Assembly: GCA_035652235.1 (NCBI GenBank)
Contig: DASREE010000035.1
Coordinates: forward strand, 34,731 to 98,730
DNA length: 64,000 nucleotides
Direction: 5' to 3'
From: PALSA-612 sp035652235
GTDB taxonomy: Bacteria; Actinomycetota; Thermoleophilia; Gaiellales; Gaiellaceae
Part shown: piece by piece, positions 26,506 to 35,069 of the stretch
How the letters are laid out: each line of letters opens with the position of its first letter
Position numbering within the stretch: the first letter of the stretch is position 1
Made by a program: the position numbers and the translations under genes
The notes under the pieces: model-generated
The model's input: the letters and a program-made list of their open reading frames with translations, nothing else
Database searches by the model: none
What the model was told of the DNA's origin: nothing

Positions 26506-27780
26506 GTGGCAACTCTCGACTCGACGACCTCGCACCTTCGCGAGAACCCATTCCAGATCGCACGCCAGCAACTTCGGCTCGTGGGGGAGACGTTCAACAT
26601 CGACCCGAACCTGATCAACGTCCTCCAGGAGTGCAAGAAGGCGGTCGAGGTGGCGGTGCCGATCGCGATGGACGACGGCTCGACACGCGCCTTCCACGGC
26701 TACCGCGTGCAGCACAACGTCGCGCGCGGCCCGTCCAAAGGCGGCATCCGCTTCCATCCGGACGTGACCCTCGACGAGGTCAAGGCGCTCGCGATGTGGA
26801 TGACCTGGAAGTGTTCGCTCATGGGCATCCCGTTCGGCGGCGCCAAGGGCGGCATCGTGTGCGACCCGAAGAAGCTGTCGGTTCGCGAGCTCGAGCGGCT
26901 CACCCGCCGCTACACGAGCGAGATCATCACCGAGATCGGGCCGGAGAAGGACATTCCCGCGCCCGACGTCGGCACGAGCCCGCGTGAGATGGCGTGGATC
27001 TTCGACACGTACTCGATGAACAAGGGGCACTCCGTCCTCGGCGTCGTCACCGGGAAGCCGCTCGCCGTCGGCGGCTCGCTGGGGCGGCTAGAGGCCACCT
27101 CCCGCGGCGGCCTCTACTGCCTGCTCGAGGCGCTACGCAAGCGCGACCGCGACCCGGTCGGCCTGCGCGTCGCCATCCAGGGCTTCGGAAACGTGGGCGG
27201 CTTCCTCGCCCGCTTCGTCCACGAGGAGGGCGCGAAGGTGGTGGCCGTCTCCGACTCCCGCGGCGGCGTCTACAACCCGAACGGGCTGGACGTGCCGGCG
27301 GCGCTGGCGTTCAAGCAGGAGACCGGCTCGCTGCAGGGCTTCCGCGGCGGGGACGCGATCACGAACGAGGAGCTCGTCCTGCTCGACTGCGACGTCCTCG
27401 CCCCCTGTGCGCTCGAGCAGGTGATCACCGCCGACAACGCCGCCAAGGTGAAGGCGAAGATCATCTGCGAGGGGGCGAACGGGCCGACCACGCCGGCGGC
27501 GGACGACATCCTCGAGGACATGGGCGTGCTCGTGCTCCCGGACGTGCTCGCGAACGCGGGCGGTGTGGTCGTCTCCTACTTCGAGTGGGTGCAGGGTCTC
27601 CAGGAGTACTTCTGGAAGGAGGAAGAGGTCAACGCGAAGCTCGCGGAGATCGTCCGCAAGGCGTTCGAGGAGACCTGGGCGCTGCGTGAGGCGCGACGGA
27701 CGAGCATGCGCATGGCGGCGTACGGCCTCGCGGTGATGCGGGTCGCGGAGGCGACCACCACGCGCGGGCTCTACCCGTAG
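26506..27780 (+). CDS. gdhA: Glutamate dehydrogenase (Glu/Leu/Phe/Val dehydrogenase family)
   Basis: The 424-aa enzyme interconverts glutamate and 2-oxoglutarate plus ammonia with NAD(P). Seen: GPSKGGIRFHPDVTLDEVKA with substrate lysine, PFGGAKGGIVCDPKKLS with the catalytic lysine, a PAPDVGTSPREMAWI block, the nucleotide fold VAIQGFGNVGGFLARF, and CEGANGPTTPAADDIL. GTG 26506 follows AGAGGAG by 6 nt. Unlike most genes here it has a true leader and ribosome-binding site. Cofactor preference was not determined. Confidence 0.93.
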   Translation: MATLDSTTSHLRENPFQIARQQLRLVGETFNIDPNLINVLQECKKAVEVAVPIAMDDGSTRAFHGYRVQHNVARGPSKGGIRFHPDVTLDEVKALAMWMTWKCSLMGIPFGGAKGGIVCDPKKLSVRELERLTRRYTSEIITEIGPEKDIPAPDVGTSPREMAWIFDTYSMNKGHSVLGVVTGKPLAVGGSLGRLEATSRGGLYCLLEALRKRDRDPVGLRVAIQGFGNVGGFLARFVHEEGAKVVAVSDSRGGVYNPNGLDVPAALAFKQETGSLQGFRGGDAITNEELVLLDCDVLAPCALEQVITADNAAKVKAKIICEGANGPTTPAADDILEDMGVLVLPDVLANAGGVVVSYFEWVQGLQEYFWKEEEVNAKLAEIVRKAFEETWALREARRTSMRMAAYGLAVMRVAEATTTRGLYP

Positions 27781-27830
27781 CGGCCGGTCGGCGGCGGAGG
27801 TGAGGCGGCCCGTCGGCGGGGAAGCTCCGT

Positions 27831-27836
27831 TACGGT
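27831..27836 (+). promoter_or_regulatory. -10 box of the glutaredoxin-like gene (leaderless)
   Basis: TACGGT ends 7 nt before GTG 27844. Confidence 0.4.
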
Positions 27837-27843
27837 TAGGCTC

Positions 27844-28107
27844 GTGTCCGCCCGACGCCCGTCGGTCGTGCTCGTGCACGCGCCCGGCTGTCACCTCTGC
27901 GAGCGAGCGCGGGAGACGCTTCGCGCGCTCCGGGACGAGCTCGCCTTCGACCTCGGCGAGCTCGATATCTCGGGGGATCCAGATCTCGAGGCCCGCTACC
28001 GCCAGTGGCTGCCCGTGGTCGAGATCGACGGAGAGCGCGCGTTCGTCTACCGCGTCGACGAGGGCGCGTTCAGGCGGCGGCTGGCGCGTGCCCGCGACGG
28101 CGTCTGA
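27844..28107 (+). CDS. Glutaredoxin-like protein (DUF836 type)
   Basis: The 87-aa thioredoxin-fold protein has a CHLC active-site-like pair (residues 16-19 in APGCHLCERARETL) and the conserved cis-Pro region WLPVVEIDGE. These small proteins resemble the glutaredoxin DUF836 family; the redox partner is unknown. It lies just upstream of the redox regulator Rex, which may be functionally relevant. Confidence 0.8.
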   Translation: MSARRPSVVLVHAPGCHLCERARETLRALRDELAFDLGELDISGDPDLEARYRQWLPVVEIDGERAFVYRVDEGAFRRRLARARDGV

Positions 28108-28142
28108 GCGCCGCGACAGCCGGGAAGCCGAGGAAGCGAGCG

Positions 28143-28180
28143 GGCTGCTCGGGGAGGGGCAAGGCGGCTGCTCGGGGAGG
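28143..28180 (+). repeat. 15-bp direct repeat upstream of rex (period 23)
   Basis: GGCTGCTCGGGGAGG occurs at 28143 and 28166. The interval 28108-28297 also contains an AT-rich patch (28240-28280) likely to hold the rex promoter. I could not pick out a convincing -10 box or a Rex operator. Confidence 0.45.
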
Positions 28181-28297
28181 AGCGAGCCGCCGCACAAAGT
28201 CCGGTTCCAGCCGCGCCTGCGGTAGTCGCAGCGGCGCTTCCCAAAAGGTTGGCAATATAGGGATCGTCTGTTACAAACCTCGACACAAGGAGCCGGT

Positions 28298-28924
28298 GTG
28301 GCTGATCGCGTGGCGGTTGGAGTTGCGGCCCGTCTGAGCCGATATCTCCAGGTGCTCACCCAGGCGAAGAAGATGGGCAAGGAGCGGATCTCCTCGCAGG
28401 AGATCTCGGACTACACGAACATCAACGCGACTCAGATCCGCCGCGACCTGTCCGGCTTCGGCAAGTTCGGCAAGCGCGGTGTCGGCTACAGCGTCGACAG
28501 CCTGCTGGCCGAGATCCGCAAGATCCTGCGCACGCAGGGCCAGCACAACATCGCGCTCGTCGGGGCCGGCCGTCTCGGCCAGGCGATCGCGAGCTCGCCG
28601 ATCTTCGCCGAGCACGGGATCAACATCGCCGCCGTCTTCGACCGCGACCCTGAGGTCATCGGCCGCCCGGTCGGGCCGAACGCCGGCTCCGTCCTGGACG
28701 TGGCGACGCTCAAGGACGTCGTCCGCGAGAAGAACATCATCGTTGGGGTGCTGGCCGTCCCTGCCTCCTCGGCGCAGCAGGCCGCGGACTGGCTCGTCGA
28801 GTCGGGTGTCCGCATCATCTTCAACTACTCGGAGGCGTTGCTCGACGTTCCGCACGACGTCCAGGTGCACACGTCGAACCCGGCCGTCGAGCTGCTGCAC
28901 GCTCTCTACTTCCACCTCGCCTGA
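28298..28924 (+). CDS. rex: Redox-sensing transcriptional repressor Rex
   Basis: Rex senses the NADH/NAD+ ratio and represses respiratory and fermentative genes. The 208-aa protein has the N-terminal winged helix (SRYLQVLTQAKKMGKERIS, TQIRRDLSGFGKFGKRGVGY) and a Rossmann domain with IALVGAGRLGQAIA (near 87-100). The C-terminal region ends in the domain-swapped helix PAVELLHALYF. AAGGAG lies 5 nt before GTG 28298, so the start is well supported. Confidence 0.95.
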   Translation: MADRVAVGVAARLSRYLQVLTQAKKMGKERISSQEISDYTNINATQIRRDLSGFGKFGKRGVGYSVDSLLAEIRKILRTQGQHNIALVGAGRLGQAIASSPIFAEHGINIAAVFDRDPEVIGRPVGPNAGSVLDVATLKDVVREKNIIVGVLAVPASSAQQAADWLVESGVRIIFNYSEALLDVPHDVQVHTSNPAVELLHALYFHLA

Positions 28925-29034
28925 GCAGCCGTATCCAGGGGCCGGATCCTCTGGGCGGACATGGCCTCGCCAGCCTCGGCCGTCTGGGTGTACAACCGGG
29001 GCAGACCCCGGGCGCGGCCGACCGGGGCGTGGCC

Positions 29035-29040
29035 TACGCT
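29035..29040 (+). promoter_or_regulatory. -10 box of the glycosyltransferase gene (leaderless)
   Basis: TACGCT ends 6 nt before GTG 29047. Confidence 0.45.
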
Positions 29041-29046
29041 CGGGGC

Positions 29047-30294
29047 GTGCGGATCTTGCTCTGGCACGGCTACCTCCTCGGCGGCACCGGGTCGAACGTG
29101 TACACGCGTGCGATCGCGCGTGAGTGGCAGCGCTCCGGGCACGACGTCGTCGTCTTCTGCCAGGAGCCGCACCCGGACCGATTCGACGTTGGCGGCGCCC
29201 GCGTCGTCCGTCCTCCGCTGCCGGATCGGCTGCTTCCCGTGTTCGTGCTCGACCGCTACGAGGGTCTGGAGGCGCGCAGGCTGCACGAGCTGACCGCCGC
29301 CGAGCGGCGGCGTTACGTGGACGCGAACGCCGCCGCCCTCGAGCCGTTCCTGCCCGCCGACGTCGTCTTCGCCAACCACGTCCTCCCGGGCGGGGCCGTG
29401 GCCGCGGCGAGCGGGGCCGACTACGCCGTCAAGGCGCACGGCTCGGAGCTCGAATACTCGATCCGTGGCGACGACGAGCTCGTCGCCGAAGCGCGGGCGG
29501 CGCTGGAGCGGGCACGGGCGGTGTTCGTCGGTTCCGGGCACGTCCGGGCGGTGCTGGAGGAGGTGGTCGGCCACGTCGAGCGAGTGCACGAGGTGCCGCC
29601 GGGCGTGGACGTCGAGGAGTTCGTCCCCAAGGACCGGGCGTCGGCGCTCGCGGCGCTTGTCGACCAGTGTCGGGACGACCCGCCGAACCCCGGCAACCGC
29701 AACGAACGCCTGCCGGACGAGGACAACGCCCGCCGGCTGGCGCGCTTCTTCGAGGGCGACCTGCCGACCGTCGTCTACTTCGGCAAGCTCCTCTACAACA
29801 AGGGCGTCCATCTCCTGCTCGAGGCCCTGCACGGGCTCGAGGCCCGGGCCGTGATCGCCGGCTTCGGCGACTATCGCCGCCGGCTCGAGTCGCTCGCGCC
29901 GCGGCGAACGCTGTTCACGGGGCCGCTCGAGCACCGGCACCTCGTCAACCTCGTCCCGCTGGCCGACGCGGTCGTCGTTCCGTCCATCTTCCCGGAGGCG
30001 TTCGGGATGGTCGCAGCGGAGGCTGCCGCAGCCGGTGTTCCGCCGCTCGTGGCGCGTCACTCCGGGCTGGCCGAGATCGCCGCCGGGCTCGAGGCGGTCT
30101 ACCCCGAACGCCACCGGCACCTGGCCGCGTTCGAGACCGGCAACTCGATCGACCTGGCGGAGAAGCTGCACGACCTGCTCGCGCTTGCTCCGGCCGAGCG
30201 AGCCGCGCTCGGCACGGCCGCCAGGCGCGTCGCGGAGGAGCGCTGGAGCTGGCACAGCGTGGCCGAGCGCCTGCTCGCGCCCTTCATCGCATAG
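29047..30294 (+). CDS. GT4-family glycosyltransferase
   Basis: The 415-aa protein has a GT-B fold: N-terminal RILLWHGYLLGGTGSNVYTR, with the Gly-rich loop of GT4 enzymes, and C-terminal VVYFGKLLYNKGVHLLLEAL. The latter is followed by VVPSIFPEAFGMVAAEAAAA (the E-x7-E nucleotide-sugar motif region). Donor and acceptor sugars are unknown. GTG 29047 is preferred over GTG 29029 because the -10 box lies between them. Confidence 0.85.
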   Translation: MRILLWHGYLLGGTGSNVYTRAIAREWQRSGHDVVVFCQEPHPDRFDVGGARVVRPPLPDRLLPVFVLDRYEGLEARRLHELTAAERRRYVDANAAALEPFLPADVVFANHVLPGGAVAAASGADYAVKAHGSELEYSIRGDDELVAEARAALERARAVFVGSGHVRAVLEEVVGHVERVHEVPPGVDVEEFVPKDRASALAALVDQCRDDPPNPGNRNERLPDEDNARRLARFFEGDLPTVVYFGKLLYNKGVHLLLEALHGLEARAVIAGFGDYRRRLESLAPRRTLFTGPLEHRHLVNLVPLADAVVVPSIFPEAFGMVAAEAAAAGVPPLVARHSGLAEIAAGLEAVYPERHRHLAAFETGNSIDLAEKLHDLLALAPAERAALGTAARRVAEERWSWHSVAERLLAPFIA

Positions 30295-30297
30295 CCT
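30292..30297 (+). promoter_or_regulatory. -10 box of the YbdK-type ligase gene, built on a stop codon
   Basis: TAGCCT ends 8 nt before ATG 30306. Its TAG is the stop codon of the glycosyltransferase gene. Confidence 0.45.
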
Positions 30298-30305
30298 TTC
30301 CTTCA

Positions 30306-31460
30306 ATGGGTGAAGCGCAGACGCAGCCGTGGCCGGAGATGCTCGCGCGCGCGCGCGACGCATACGAGGGCGGGACGGACTTCACGGTGGCCGTGGAGGA
30401 GGAGTTCGCCGTCCTCGACCCGCACACGCTCGAGCTCGTCAACCGCTTCGAGGAGCTCCAGGCGGCCTCCGTCGGGACGGAGCTCGAACCGCATCTGGTG
30501 GGAGAGCTGATCGCGTCCGAGGTCGAGGTGCGCACCGGCCGCTGCGAGAGCTTCCCCGACGTGGCGGCCCGGCTCGTCGAGCGGCGGGGGCAGCTGGCCG
30601 AGCTCGCCGAGCAGATCGGCGTCGGCCTGGCCTCGGTGGGAACGCACCCGTGGAGCTCGTGGAAGGACCAGCGCATCATCAACACCCCGCACTACCGGCG
30701 CAACGACGAGCTCCTTCGCTACGTCGTGTGGCGGAACAACAGCTTCGGCCTGCACGTGCACGTGGGCATCCGCGGCGCGGATCGGGCCGTCGCCGTCTGC
30801 AACGCGCTGCGACGCTACCTGCCGGAGCTGCTCGCGCTGTCCGCGTCGTCGCCCTTCGTCGAGGGGGTGTACACGTACCTGCACTCCGCGCGCAGCCAGA
30901 TCTTCACGCGCATGTTTCCCCGCTGCGGCGTCCCGGATGCGTACGACGGGTGGGCGGGCTTCCACGCCTACGTGCGCACGCTCTACGAGACGGGCTCGAT
31001 CGACGAGCACACGCAGCTGTGGTGGAGCGTCCGCCCGCACCTGGCGTACCCGACGGTCGAGATCAGGATCTGCGACGCGCAGCCGGACGTGGCCGAGGCG
31101 CAGTCGCTCGCAGCGCTCGCGTACACGCTCGCCGCCCGCATCGCGCGCGCCTACGACGAGGGCGAGCCGCTGCCCGAGCAGCCGCACCGGATGATCGAGG
31201 AGAACCTGTGGCGCGCCATCCGCTACGGGCTGTCGGGCGAGCTGATCGACCTCGACACGCTCCGCGTGCGCCCGGCCCGTGCCGCGCTCGAGGAGCTCGT
31301 CGAGTGGGTGCTTCCGGTTGCGGAGGAGCTCGGCGCGGCGACGTGGCTCGCCGTGCCGGCGGCGAACCCCGCCGAGCGCCAGATCGCGCGCCATGCCGAA
31401 GGGATGTCGATCGAGCGGATCTACGCGGAGCAGGTCGGCGCGGGGGAGCCCGTTGGCTAA
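30306..31460 (+). CDS. Carboxylate-amine ligase, YbdK/GCS2 (glutamate-cysteine ligase 2) family
   Basis: The 384-aa protein has GCS2 hallmarks: FTVAVEEEFAVLDPHTLELV (ATP/Mg site), ASEVEVRTGRCESFPDV, GTHPWSSWKDQ, NSFGLHVHVGIRG, and WWSVRPHLAYPTVEIRICD. Members ligate glutamate to cysteine weakly, or act on unknown carboxylate and amine substrates. In Actinobacteria this family may serve redox-thiol synthesis, but I see no gshB or mycothiol genes nearby. Confidence 0.88.
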   Translation: MGEAQTQPWPEMLARARDAYEGGTDFTVAVEEEFAVLDPHTLELVNRFEELQAASVGTELEPHLVGELIASEVEVRTGRCESFPDVAARLVERRGQLAELAEQIGVGLASVGTHPWSSWKDQRIINTPHYRRNDELLRYVVWRNNSFGLHVHVGIRGADRAVAVCNALRRYLPELLALSASSPFVEGVYTYLHSARSQIFTRMFPRCGVPDAYDGWAGFHAYVRTLYETGSIDEHTQLWWSVRPHLAYPTVEIRICDAQPDVAEAQSLAALAYTLAARIARAYDEGEPLPEQPHRMIEENLWRAIRYGLSGELIDLDTLRVRPARAALEELVEWVLPVAEELGAATWLAVPAANPAERQIARHAEGMSIERIYAEQVGAGEPVG

Positions 31461-31470
31461 TCGCGAGCCG

Positions 31471-31848
31471 GTGCCGCCGGAGGAGCTCTTGCGCAAGCTC
31501 GGCGTCGCGGAGCTGCTGCTCGGCACGGTCGCGTCGCTCCTCCAGCTCGGCTACGCCAAGCTCGGCGAGAAGAACACCGGTGAGGCACGCCTCGCGATCG
31601 AGGCGGTCAGGGCGCTCGTGCCCGTGCTGGAAGGCTCGGCGCCCACGGATCGGCTCCGCGACCTGCGTCAGGCGACCGCGAACCTCCAGCTCGCCTACGC
31701 GGACGCGGTCGCCAGGGAGCCCCGGCCGCAGCCGGCGCCCGCGGAGAGGGCTCCTGCCGAGGGGACTGCGGCGGAGGGAGCGCCGGCGACGGCTGACGAG
31801 GCGCCCGGCCGCGAGTCGGGGGCGGAGGCGGCGCCGGAGGAACCGTGA
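31471..31848 (+). CDS. DUF1844-family protein
   Basis: The 125-aa protein has a helical DUF1844-like core (residues 1-75): LRKLGVAELLLGTVASLLQL, GEARLAIEAVRALVPVLEG and LRQATANLQLAYADAV. A disordered Ala/Pro/Glu tail follows. Function unknown. Start is uncertain: GTG 31471, or TTG 31453 which would overlap the preceding stop and add 6 residues. Confidence 0.65.
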   Translation: MPPEELLRKLGVAELLLGTVASLLQLGYAKLGEKNTGEARLAIEAVRALVPVLEGSAPTDRLRDLRQATANLQLAYADAVAREPRPQPAPAERAPAEGTAAEGAPATADEAPGRESGAEAAPEEP

Positions 31849-31892
31849 CGAACGGGCGCCCAGATGAGGTCGGGAGCTCGGGCTCGGTTCGG

Positions 31893-31898
31893 TAACGT
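31893..31898 (+). promoter_or_regulatory. -10 box of the MTAP-like gene (leaderless)
   Basis: TAACGT ends 9 nt before ATG 31908. Confidence 0.4.
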
Positions 31899-31907
31899 CG
31901 TCTGCCG

Positions 31908-32696
31908 ATGGCGGAGGCGGAGGTCGGCGTGTTCGGGGGCTCGGGGTTGTACGAGCTCGTGGAGGGGGCGCGGGAGGTGGAGGTGGAGACGCCGTACGGG
32001 CCCCCGTCCGCTCCGATCGCCGTCGGCGAGCTCGCCGGGGTGCGTGTCGCCTTCCTCCCCCGGCACGGCCGAGCGCACGAGCTGCCGCCGCACCGGATCC
32101 CCTACCGGGCGAACGTGTGGGCGATGCGCGAGCTGGGGGTGCGCCGGCTGCTCGGCCCGTGCGCCTCGGGGGCGCTGCGCGACGACCTCGCGCTGGGCGA
32201 GTTCGTCGTCTGCGACCAGCTCGTCGACCGCACGTGGGGGAGGGCGGACACGTTCTACGAGGCAGCGCCGGTCACGCACGTGTCGGCGGCCGACCCGTAC
32301 TGCGCCGACCTGCGCCGGCTGCTCGTGGAGGCGGCGCGCGAGCTCGGCATTCCCGTGCGCGACGGGGGCACCGTCGTCGTCGTCCAGGGGCCCCGCTTCT
32401 CGACACGCGCCGAGTCACGCTGGTACCGGGAGCTGGGCGGGGACGTCGTCAACATGACCGGCTACCCGGAAGCGATCCTCGCCCGCGAGCTCGAGCTCTG
32501 CTACGCGACCGTGGCAATGGTCACCGACGACGACGCCGGTGTCGAGGGCGGCGAGCCCGTCAGCGCAGAGCGCGTGCTCGAGGTCTTCCGCGCCAACAAC
32601 GAGCGCCTGCGCGAGCTGCTCGCAGCGGTGCTGCCGCGGATCGGACCTCAGCCGCAGGACGCATGCGCGACGGCGCTCCGCGGGGCCCGCTTGTAG
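31908..32696 (+). CDS. mtnP: S-methyl-5'-thioadenosine phosphorylase-like purine nucleoside phosphorylase
   Basis: The 262-aa protein starts VGVFGGSGLYELVEGA and contains LPRHGRAHELPPHRIPYRAN (phosphate and substrate contact), the QGPRFSTRAESRWYRELG block, and VVNMTGYPEAILARELELCY. It ends with a D-D-D-A-G motif in the Asp position used by 6-oxo/6-amino purine enzymes. It should phosphorolyse methylthioadenosine or a related nucleoside for methionine/purine salvage. A 6-oxopurine (PNP-like) specificity is possible. Confidence 0.85.
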   Translation: MAEAEVGVFGGSGLYELVEGAREVEVETPYGPPSAPIAVGELAGVRVAFLPRHGRAHELPPHRIPYRANVWAMRELGVRRLLGPCASGALRDDLALGEFVVCDQLVDRTWGRADTFYEAAPVTHVSAADPYCADLRRLLVEAARELGIPVRDGGTVVVVQGPRFSTRAESRWYRELGGDVVNMTGYPEAILARELELCYATVAMVTDDDAGVEGGEPVSAERVLEVFRANNERLRELLAAVLPRIGPQPQDACATALRGARL

Positions 32697-32754
32697 CGGC
32701 GCGCTGCGGCTTCCCCGGCCGTTCCGACCGGGGTTCGTGATAGAAAGCGCCTTG

Positions 32755-32772
32755 CGCCGAGAGGTCTCGGCG
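32755..32772 (+). promoter_or_regulatory. 18-bp palindrome in the hppA promoter
   Basis: CGCCGAGA-GG-TCTCGGCG is a perfect 8-bp inverted repeat with a 2-bp centre. It lies directly upstream of a TACCTT hexamer (32774-32779) positioned as -10 for hppA, so it looks like an operator for an unknown repressor. Confidence 0.55.
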
Positions 32773-32800
32773 TTACCTTTGTGCGGGTGCGGAGGGGACG

Positions 32801-34858
32801 ATGAACTGGTTCAAAGACCATCCTGTGCTGATCGGGCTGGTGTGCTCGGGGATCGCGGTCGTCTACGGCCTGTACCTGACCCAGTGGCTGCTGGCTCTCT
32901 CGCCCGGCAACGAGCGCATGCGCGAGATCTCGCGCGCCGTGCAGGAGGGTGCGGCCGCCTACCTGCGCAAGCAGTACACGACGATCGCGGTCGTCGCCAT
33001 CGTGCCGTTCGTCCTCATCGGCGCCTACGACAAGCTCGGCTGGGGAACGGCGATCGGCTTCCTCATCGGCGCCGCGCTCTCCGCCGCCGCGGGCTTCATC
33101 GGCATGAACGTCGCCGTCCGCTCGAACGCCCGCACGGCCGAGGCGGCTCGCGGGGGCCTGGCGGCCGCGCTCGGCGTCGCCTTCCGCGCCGGGTCGGTGA
33201 CCGGGCTGCTCGTCGTCGGGCTCGGCCTGCTCGGCGTCGCCGGCTACTACTGGGCGCTCACGGACTGGGTGCACCACACGCCCGAGTCGGCGGTGCGCGA
33301 CCTGATCGGGCTCGCCTTCGGTGGCTCGCTCATCTCCGTCTTCGCCCGTCTCGGCGGCGGCATCTACACGAAGGCGGCGGACGTCGGTGCCGACCTCGTC
33401 GGCAAGATCGAGGCCGGCATCCCCGAGGACGATCCGCGCAACCCGGCCGTGATCGCCGACAACGTGGGCGACAACGTCGGCGACTGCGCCGGCATGGCCG
33501 CCGACCTGTTCGAGACGTACGCCGTCACGGCCGTGGCCGTGATGCTGATCGCCATCCACTTCACAGGCCCTGGGCTCGGGCAGAAGCTGTGGGTCTACCC
33601 GCTCGCGCTCGGCGGCGTCTCCATTCTCGCCTCGGTGATCGGCACCTTCTTCGCCCGTCTCGGCACCGGCCCGAACGCGGTCATCGGCGCGCTGTACAAG
33701 GCGGTGATCGTCGCCACGGTGCTGTCGGCCCTCGGCTTCATCCCGATCACGATGGCGTTCGACGGCTCGGCCTTCAGCTTCTGGAACCTGTACGGCTCGG
33801 CGCTGATCGGGCTCGCGGTCACCTTCGCCCTCGTCGCGATCACCGAGTACTACACGGGCACCCGCTGGCACCCGGTCAGGAGAATCGCCGACGCGTCCCG
33901 GACGGGTCACGCGACGAACATCATCGCCGGTCTCGCCTACGGGATGCAGGCGACGGCGGCGCCGGTGCTCGTGATCGTCACCGGCATCCTCGGCTCCTAC
34001 TACGCGGCCGGACACGAGCTGTACGGCATCGGGATCGCCGTGATGGCGCAGCTGTCGATGACCGGGCTCATCGTCGCGCTCGACGCCTACGGCCCGGTCA
34101 CCGACAACGCGGGCGGCATCGCCGAGATGGCCGACCTGCCCGAGGAGGTCCGCAACATCACCGATCCGCTCGACGCCGTCGGCAACACGACGAAGGCGGT
34201 GACGAAGGGGTACGCGATCGGCTCGGCGGGCCTCGCCGCCCTCATCCTCTTCAACGAGTACACGACGCGGCTGCACGAGAAGGGTCTCGACGTGCTCTTC
34301 CAGCTCTCCGACCCGTGGGTGATCGCCGGCCTGTTCGTCGGCGGACTGATGCCGTTCCTGTTCGCGTCGCTCGCGATGACTGCGGTCGGCCGGGTCGGCG
34401 GCGAGGTCGTGCTCGAGGTGCGGAGGCAGTTCCGCGAGCATCCGGGGATCATGGAGGGCACCGAGCGGCCTGACTACTCCCGCGCCGTCGGCCTCGTCAC
34501 CGGCTCCGCGATCAAGGGCATGATGGCGCCTGCGGCCATCCCGGTGCTGATCCCGATCGTCGTCGGGATCATCAACGAGAAGGCGCTCGGCGGCCTCCTG
34601 ATCGGGACGATCGTCACCGGCCTCTTCCTCGCCATCTCGATGACCTCCGGCGGCGGCGCCTGGGACAACGCGAAGAAGCTGATCGAGGACGGCGCCTACG
34701 GCGGCAAGGGATCCGAGGCGCACGCGGCCTCGGTGACGGGCGACACCGTCGGCGACCCGTACAAGGACACGGCCGGCCCGGCCATCAACCCGATGATCAA
34801 GATCGCGAACATCGTCGCGATCCTGATCATCCCCATCGTCGTCTCGATCCACGGGTAG
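32801..34858 (+). CDS. hppA: K+-independent H+-translocating membrane pyrophosphatase
   Basis: The 685-aa integral membrane enzyme couples PPi hydrolysis to proton pumping. About 16 membrane segments are visible. The catalytic motifs GGGIYTKAADVGADLVGK and DNVGDNVGDCAGMAADLFE are intact, as is the third motif GDTVGDPYKDTAGPAINP near the C-terminus. The motif GNTTKA has Lys where K+-dependent enzymes have Ala, which predicts K+ independence. GGAGGGG precedes ATG 32801. A palindrome overlaps the promoter. Confidence 0.96.
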   Translation: MNWFKDHPVLIGLVCSGIAVVYGLYLTQWLLALSPGNERMREISRAVQEGAAAYLRKQYTTIAVVAIVPFVLIGAYDKLGWGTAIGFLIGAALSAAAGFIGMNVAVRSNARTAEAARGGLAAALGVAFRAGSVTGLLVVGLGLLGVAGYYWALTDWVHHTPESAVRDLIGLAFGGSLISVFARLGGGIYTKAADVGADLVGKIEAGIPEDDPRNPAVIADNVGDNVGDCAGMAADLFETYAVTAVAVMLIAIHFTGPGLGQKLWVYPLALGGVSILASVIGTFFARLGTGPNAVIGALYKAVIVATVLSALGFIPITMAFDGSAFSFWNLYGSALIGLAVTFALVAITEYYTGTRWHPVRRIADASRTGHATNIIAGLAYGMQATAAPVLVIVTGILGSYYAAGHELYGIGIAVMAQLSMTGLIVALDAYGPVTDNAGGIAEMADLPEEVRNITDPLDAVGNTTKAVTKGYAIGSAGLAALILFNEYTTRLHEKGLDVLFQLSDPWVIAGLFVGGLMPFLFASLAMTAVGRVGGEVVLEVRRQFREHPGIMEGTERPDYSRAVGLVTGSAIKGMMAPAAIPVLIPIVVGIINEKALGGLLIGTIVTGLFLAISMTSGGGAWDNAKKLIEDGAYGGKGSEAHAASVTGDTVGDPYKDTAGPAINPMIKIANIVAILIIPIVVSIHG

Positions 34859-34911
34859 ACGCGGTTTCCGCGACGCCCGGGGCCGGGGCCAGGGACATTG
34901 CCCCGGGGTCA

Positions 34912-34990
34912 GCTCGGGGTCGGACCCGGGGTACACCACGAGAGCGATGCCTGGGAGAGACGTGGCTCGGGGTCGGACCCGGGGTACACC
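34912..34990 (+). repeat. Two exact 26-bp repeats with internal GGGTC-G-GACCC hairpin
   Basis: The 26-bp sequence at 34912-34937 recurs exactly at 34965-34990. Each copy contains GGGTCGGACCC and ends in GGGGTACACC. A degenerate third copy begins near 34900. They fill the hppA/permease intergenic region and look like a dispersed intergenic repeat family. Confidence 0.8.
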
Positions 34991-35057
34991 CCTTGGGCGG
35001 TGGACACCCGGGCAGAGGCCGCTCCTTCCCCGCAGCTCGTGCGCCCGGGGCGCGGAT

Positions 35058-35063
35058 TAGAGT
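35058..35063 (+). promoter_or_regulatory. -10 box of permease-USP fusion 1 (leaderless)
   Basis: TAGAGT ends 6 nt before GTG 35070. Confidence 0.45.
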
Positions 35064-35069
35064 CAGCGC

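Noticed and set aside
28108..28297. A Rex operator (TTGTGA-N6-TCACAA type) upstream of rex
   Set aside because: No match could be found; only an AT-rich patch and a 15-bp direct repeat are visible.
34912..34990. CRISPR-like array
   Set aside because: Only two full copies with one spacer-sized gap, each containing an internal hairpin, and no cas genes in the window.
34859..35069. A c-di-AMP (ydaO-type) riboswitch before the KimA-like permeases
   Set aside because: The interval consists of the 26-bp repeats and shows none of the conserved ydaO segments; the gene also appears leaderless.
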